A program made the translations under genes and the position numbers. A stretch of 64,000 nt of DNA, taken from contig NZ_LMXH01000002.1 of assembly GCF_001541095.1 (NCBI RefSeq), positions 944,671 through 1,008,670 of the forward strand, written 5' to 3'. Every line of letters starts with the position of its first letter. Position 1 is the stretch's first letter. The notes below the pieces were generated by a model. The model saw nothing but the letters and a program-made list of their open reading frames with translations, was not told the DNA's origin and made no database searches. Below, piece after piece: positions 61,101-64,000 of this stretch. The stretch comes from Paenibacillus sp. FJAT-26967 (lineage in GTDB: Bacteria; Bacillota; Bacilli; Paenibacillales; NBRC-103111).

Positions 61101-64000
61101 TGTCCGAAATTGTAAAAGCTGCGGTGCGGTACAATGACTCCTTTCGGCTGACCCGTAGAACCGGAAGTATAGATGACATACATCGGATCGCCGGCATCCT
61201 GCGGCCATACCGAAGCGGAATCGTCTACACTGGAGAACAACGTTTCATCCGCAATGTCCAGCACCTGTAAGGAGGCCGGCACGACAGCCGCGGCTCCGGT
61301 ACGCGCGCCGTCCGTGAATACCAGCTCCGCGCCGCTGTCTTCGAGCATATAGCGGATGCGCTCCCCGGGATAATGCGGATCTACAGGCATATAAGCGCCT
61401 CCGGCTTTCATAACGGCAAGCATAGCGGTTAGCATCGGAATGGAGCGCTCCGCCATGATGCCGACTACGCTGCCGCGTCCCACACCTTTGGTGCGCAAGG
61501 TTCGCGCCAGCGCATCGGTGCGGCGATCCAGCTCCCGATAGGTCATGGATTCACCGCGGCAAGATACGGCCGGGAGGCCCGGAACGGCCTCCGCTTGTTC
61601 CTTGAAGCATTCATGCAGACAGCGCGGCGGCGGAAAGTCCGCATCGCGTCTCCCCAGCGCCAATATTTGCAGGCGCTCCTCTTCCGTCAACATCTCCGCT
61701 GCGCCGAGTGCGGCGTCGGGACGGAGCGTCACGCTGCGCAGCAGCTGCACATAATGCCGCATGAACCGCTCGGCTGTGGCCCGCCGAAACAAATCAGTAT
61801 TATATTCCACGACAAGCCGCAATTCCGCGCCATCTTCCACAGCCTGAATCATCAAATCGTATTTGGCCGTGCCATGCTCAAAGCGGTGGTGACGATACGA
61901 CAATCCCGCAGAGGAAGCGTTTGGAATACTCAAGTTTTGCATGATGAACATCGTGTCAAACAGCGGACTCCGGCTGGCGTCCCTTCTGTCTATCCATTGC
62001 GCGATTTCCTCGAATGGATAATCGGCGTGGGCGTAAGCCCCAGTCGCTATCTCTTTCACTTCGGACAAAAAGGCTCTGAACGGTTTGTCGGCGCGCGGAT
62101 ATGCGCGCAGCGCAAGTGTGCCGGTGAACATGCCCGCGATCGCTTCCAGCTCGCGCCTGTTTCGTCCCGCAATCGGCGTGCCGATGGCAATGTCCTCGGC
62201 CCCTGTATAGTGGGCGAGGAAAGTGTAGTACGCCGATAACAGCACCATAAAGGGTGTCGCGCCCGATTCGGCTGCGAGACTGCGCACAGCCGCCGTCAAA
62301 CTGGCCTCGACGTATACGTCGAACGTTTCGCCACGATTGCTTTTGACGGGCGGACGCGGGGCATCGGCCGGAAGCGTAAGCAGCGGCCAGTCTCCCAGGC
62401 ATTGCTCGCGCCAATACCGTTCGGCGTTGCCGCAGAGCGGCCTACTCTCCTGCCATACCGCATAATCCTTGTATTGCAGCGTCAGCGGCGGCAACGAATC
62501 TCCCTGATATAAAGTCATCAGGTCAGACAAAAGAATGCCCGCCGACATGCCATCGGATGCAATATGATGCATATCAAGAAACAGCACATGGCGCTCCGGC
62601 CCCAGTGTCAGCAAGACTGCGCGGAGCAGCGGAGCCGTATCGAGCCTGAACGGCCGGAACAAGCTTCGCAGCACGCCGTCCGCTTCCGCTTCATCCGCCT
62701 CCATGCGAATCAGGCGGAAAGGAACGGAGGCGTGAATGCGCTGCCTGATTTCTCCGTCGATGACTTGAAAGGTGGTGCGAAGCGTCTCGTGACGCTCTAT
62801 GATGGTTTGCAGGACGGCCTCCAGCCGGTCAGCATCAACAGCCCCGTCCAAGTGCAGGGATTCGGGTAAATTGTAGCTGCGATCATCCGGCATCGCCTGC
62901 TGCTGCAAATACATGCGCTTCTGCGGCGATGAAACCGGATAATGCTCTTGCGGAGCCGCCTTTGGAATCGGCTCCATCGTATCGCCGGACAAAGATTCGG
63001 ACGCTTGGCCTGTCAACGGCCCGACATATTCGCCGTCCGATCTTGTTCCGTCACAGTCACCATCTGCCGCTTGCCCGTCATGACCGATGTTCGCCTCATG
63101 GCCGCCGTTCCCGGCAGCCGCCCCTTGTTCATCGTGTCCAGCGTTCGTTCTTTGTGCTGTCGCTGCGCCGCTTTCCCTGAGCCTCCGCTCGATCAGCGCC
63201 GTGAACGAAGGCAGATCCGCATGCCTCAGCAAATCCGCCACTTGAATGCGGACGCCCGCAAGCTCGCTGAGCCGGTTTACAATTTTGAGCGCAATAATGG
63301 AATCTCCGCCTAGTTCATAAAACCCCGCATTCGCAGGCAATTCGTCATAACCGAGCAGCTCTCCCCAGGCATCAGCGGCATGCTGCTCCCATTTCAGACC
63401 GGAGCGCTCCCCGGTTAATGCAACGCCGCGGCGGCGCTGACTCGTCTTCCCGCCGCTCTGCTCCAGCGCGGCTTGCCATCTGGCAAACGTCTCGTTCATT
63501 TCTTGTCCAAGCTCTTCGGGAATATCTCCAACGAGAGAATACCCGCTCCAGGCCGCAAATGGCGTATGAAGCGCCGCTCCGGCGATCGCATCCTCCACCC
63601 AGCAACGGTGAGAATCGAACGGATACGTCGGAAGCGGCAGCCGTTGGCGGCGTTGTCCCCGGTCCCGGTATACCGCCTTCCAATCGATCTCATATCCTCC
63701 CACGTAACGTTGGCCCAGCTCCTGCACTCCCATTTCTCGTTCGTTTAAAACGGGTTGCTGCCGTATATTCCCGGCCGTATCCGAATCGACCGTCCCGAAA
63801 CGGACGTTCGGCAGCGTAAGGCCGGTAAGGCCGCTTTCGGCTACGGCACGCAAGGTCTCGGCAAGCTCTTCCCAGCCGCTTACCGTAATCGCCAGACGAT
63901 ACCGATGGGCTCCCCGGCCGACGGCCAAGGTATAGCAAAGGTCGGCCAGGCTGCTGCTCTCATCGCCGCGATGCTGCAGAGCCCAATCCCGCATCAGCAG
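55184..64000 (-). CDS. Hybrid PKS-NRPS megasynthase, C-terminal 2,938 residues visible (5' end outside window)
   Basis: The frame is open to the window edge, so the N-terminus is missing. Visible order: C-terminal linker of a PKS ketosynthase (residues 1-140; LADLCYTLAVGRGA, YEIDWKAVY, LPLPTYPFDSHRCWV); carrier (GGDSI, about 230); C1 (350-750, HHIASDG); A1 (795-1290, YTSGSTGQPKGV); carrier (GGHSL, about 1340); C2 (1394-1810, HHIITDG); A2 (1892-2390); carrier (about 2440); C3 (2492-2916, HHIITDG), then stop. By hand alignment to GrsA, the A2 code reads DIVQMGLVWK, close to glycine codes; A1 reads DVAYLGGVCK, not assigned. No epimerase, methyltransferase or thioesterase is seen. Ending on a C domain suggests capture of a free amine or use of a further protein. 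Confidence 0.9.
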   Translation of the reverse strand: MLMRDWALQHRGDESSSLADLCYTLAVGRGAHRYRLAITVSGWEELAETLRAVAESGLTGLTLPNVRFGTVDSDTAGNIRQQPVLNEREMGVQELGQRYVGGYEIDWKAVYRDRGQRRQRLPLPTYPFDSHRCWVEDAIAGAALHTPFAAWSGYSLVGDIPEELGQEMNETFARWQAALEQSGGKTSQRRRGVALTGERSGLKWEQHAADAWGELLGYDELPANAGFYELGGDSIIALKIVNRLSELAGVRIQVADLLRHADLPSFTALIERRLRESGAATAQRTNAGHDEQGAAAGNGGHEANIGHDGQAADGDCDGTRSDGEYVGPLTGQASESLSGDTMEPIPKAAPQEHYPVSSPQKRMYLQQQAMPDDRSYNLPESLHLDGAVDADRLEAVLQTIIERHETLRTTFQVIDGEIRQRIHASVPFRLIRMEADEAEADGVLRSLFRPFRLDTAPLLRAVLLTLGPERHVLFLDMHHIASDGMSAGILLSDLMTLYQGDSLPPLTLQYKDYAVWQESRPLCGNAERYWREQCLGDWPLLTLPADAPRPPVKSNRGETFDVYVEASLTAAVRSLAAESGATPFMVLLSAYYTFLAHYTGAEDIAIGTPIAGRNRRELEAIAGMFTGTLALRAYPRADKPFRAFLSEVKEIATGAYAHADYPFEEIAQWIDRRDASRSPLFDTMFIMQNLSIPNASSAGLSYRHHRFEHGTAKYDLMIQAVEDGAELRLVVEYNTDLFRRATAERFMRHYVQLLRSVTLRPDAALGAAEMLTEEERLQILALGRRDADFPPPRCLHECFKEQAEAVPGLPAVSCRGESMTYRELDRRTDALARTLRTKGVGRGSVVGIMAERSIPMLTAMLAVMKAGGAYMPVDPHYPGERIRYMLEDSGAELVFTDGARTGAAAVVPASLQVLDIADETLFSSVDDSASVWPQDAGDPMYVIYTSGSTGQPKGVIVPHRSFYNFGHSFKTLFDGQYGERDRCLSLTNISFDVSVAELFMPLMFGACTVLYPEPKLLDPRRIAEVIAEERITFAYLPPSLLKEVARILEQSAPEITLNKMLVGVEPIKDETLELYTKLNPEIRIINGYGPTEATVCSNMYAYKPGAYLGGYVPIGRPMHNVEIYIFGYGGQLAPMSAAGELYIAGSGLADGYVNKPDMTAERFLPHPYHEGRFMYRTGDIAKWLPDGNVMYVDRADQQVKIRGVRIEMNEVRSQLISLPEVEDAVVVVHEQSNGDKELCAYVVASDKIPSREWRRKLKEKLPEAMIPAYIAAIDAIPMTPNGKVDRSALPELDFGLRERGRPELPRDEMEELLAAIWEEVLGGTAGPIGIHDDFFELGGHSLKAAVLAGKLQQATGTEVPLSLIFELTSIAEMAAWLKDRDGAASAAEPIPKAERRDWYPMSRAQRRQYMMQLLAGDATMYHVPFALRLQGRLDAVRLEDAFTALIGRHEILRTTFHMTNDEFRQMVHPPYAFKLETLDPAALTRDETLLGTPPDGAEVTRLMEIFQRPLYLDKLPLLRAGLLRLNEEDHLLLLDIHHIITDGVSSGLLVNELSQLYAGRALPELRVQYSDYAVWQEAGFANADYSEHERYWMEIFEGKLSVLELPTDRPRPSLPSYKGRRHTFLLDARTTAEARKLAREAKTTLYTVLLGAFAVMLAKYSGQSEVIVGTPAAGREHADTHNMMGMFVNTLALRTRPQRDKTVGAYMAELHHHVIEALSLQTYPFEELVEGLKADSDRSRNPLFDAMFVLQNMDRPVMEGGGLVFGEMPFEAGTSKFDLTLEAVEREAEIEFQLEYATDLFHEKTARRMAESYTALVREMCQSQGRTIGELELMSESEREQLLAMLAGGGMPEQAASREGSSGRMEIRTDKGMTDRQGNAAAASAQATAEWMGFVQEVERQAARTPDAVAIQFGADTVTYAELNERANRLAHSLREKGVGPERIVALMASRSPLLLVAILGVLKSGGAYVAIDPAYPKERIDWMLEDCGEALLLTEKAYAGVVTKAVAKWYLDDPELYTADRGNPEFVHTPDHLAYVLYTSGSTGRPKGVMIEHRGLTHFISGFRNRIPFEKGQSILAMASVSFDIFVVENLLPLTLGMRIVLASEEERGDAALLQGLIDAHGVDVLQITPSRFKWWMNQRNETDGLQKLRILMIGAEPLTSDVLSRLRAATGARLFNLYGPTETTVWTSIREVTEGEDISIGTPILGSVMMVLDEGLKLQPTGVTGEICIGGPGVGRGYLSHPEWDVAFVPNPYAPGERVYRTGDLGRRLENGEFAYAGRRDFQVKIRGHRIEIGEIEQLLLRHEDVKETVVTAFEEEDGEYALCAYVVMQNTAAADAEQGGSVPTGRLIAQLREYLGDKLPSYMVPAFMVVLDAIPLTPTGKIDRRALPKPGPADAGKREFVPLSTDTERKLAEIWKQLLGTDAIGAKDSFFELGGHSLKAAGLVSRIAERFGIQMPLRDIFMNPTLEGLAAHLDTSGTVTAARIPKQPDREYYPMSRAQRRQFMMGLISGEATMYHVPFAVHMQGKLDVERLEEAFLVMIRRHESLRTTFHHEEDEFRQRVHAEPVFTLERGAKLRMAAGKLLAEGGDQRLFGGISSLMERFIRPFDLGSLPLFRAGLISLGEERHLLLLDFHHIITDGVSVSVLLQELTTLYGGGELPELDIQYRDYTVWQEERIGSEAYMGHERYWLEAFEGELPKLELTTAMPRQELQNFEGSQFTFILDEELTLKIKAFARERGTTLYTVLLGAYSMLLSKWSGEEDIIIGTPVAGRNHSQLEGLLGMFVNTVAIRSFPESYRTVGDYLSELHEDVLRALEHQDYPFEDLVQMLGIEQDRSRNPLFDTMFILQNIDRVAYRSGGIEFDPKEFDPGVSKFDLTLEAAEQDGKISFALEYATSLFQEETARALTDDYTAIMRALVDKGASQKISALLAENKLA

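Noticed and set aside
55298-63938. Many plus- and minus-strand frames of 60-300 codons across the megasynthase
   Set aside because: High-GC shadow frames of the NRPS; the products are Arg/Gln/Pro-rich with no motifs.
1-64000. CRISPR arrays, tRNA or rRNA genes, complete insertion sequences
   Set aside because: No regularly spaced direct repeats, cloverleaf sequences or transposase motifs were seen by eye; a covariance or IS search would be needed to exclude diverged examples.

Overview
The window looks like a chromosomal segment of a Paenibacillus-type endospore-forming Bacillota. The grounds are a recognisable spore cortex hydrolase (cwlJ), a YtrA-type GntR/ABC operon, strong AGGAGG ribosome sites often paired with TTG or GTG starts, a secreted protein with copper-amine-oxidase stalk domains, secreted chitin/GlcNAc-degrading enzymes, and a PKS/NRPS gene. 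No tRNA, rRNA, CRISPR array or intact transposase was seen.

Layout. 0-7.5 kb: an Ohr peroxidase fragment, a membrane pseudokinase with a PASTA domain, a chorismate-lyase-like protein, cardiolipin synthase and a YtrA-like GntR/ABC operon. 7.5-12.1 kb: two paralogous CNNM/CorC (DUF21-CBS) membrane proteins flank a DUF1836 protein. The divergent promoters carry matching palindromes, and a yybP-ykoY (Mn2+) riboswitch follows the second paralog, ahead of an isolated flgB. 12.2-19.6 kb: a SulP transporter overlapping a beta-carbonic anhydrase, an MFS exporter, and a two-HTH MerR regulator overlapping a HelD-type RNA polymerase helicase. 19.6-21.2 kb: a gene graveyard (SnoaL-like ester cyclase tail, glnS fragment) containing copies of a dispersed hairpin repeat. 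21.2-30 kb: AT-rich accessory DNA with small regulators, secreted proteins and further repeats. 30-47 kb: cwlJ, a lipase-like hydrolase, a LytTR/DUF3021 pair, an ADP-ribosylglycohydrolase, a GH84 enzyme, an ABC-class ATPase, a metallophosphoesterase, a spermidine-synthase-like protein, a methyltransferase and a GH19 chitinase. 47-52.4 kb: small accessory genes, including an SseB-like protein and a MarR/nitroreductase operon. 52.6-64 kb: the 3' end of a natural-product cluster, with a partial PKS-NRPS megasynthase, a BtrH-like protein and an M20 peptidase, all on the minus strand. The cluster continues past the right edge.

Two things stand out. One is the 7.5-11.6 kb block, read here as a metal-homeostasis module in which DUF1836 may bind GTTC-N4-GAAC palindromes placed just downstream of both divergent -10 boxes, next to a Mn2+ riboswitch. 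The other is the megasynthase, which ends in a condensation domain after a glycine-type module and has no thioesterase. That pattern suggests release onto a free amine, as in edeine-like compounds. A family of about 125-bp hairpin repeats is also scattered through the intergenic DNA.
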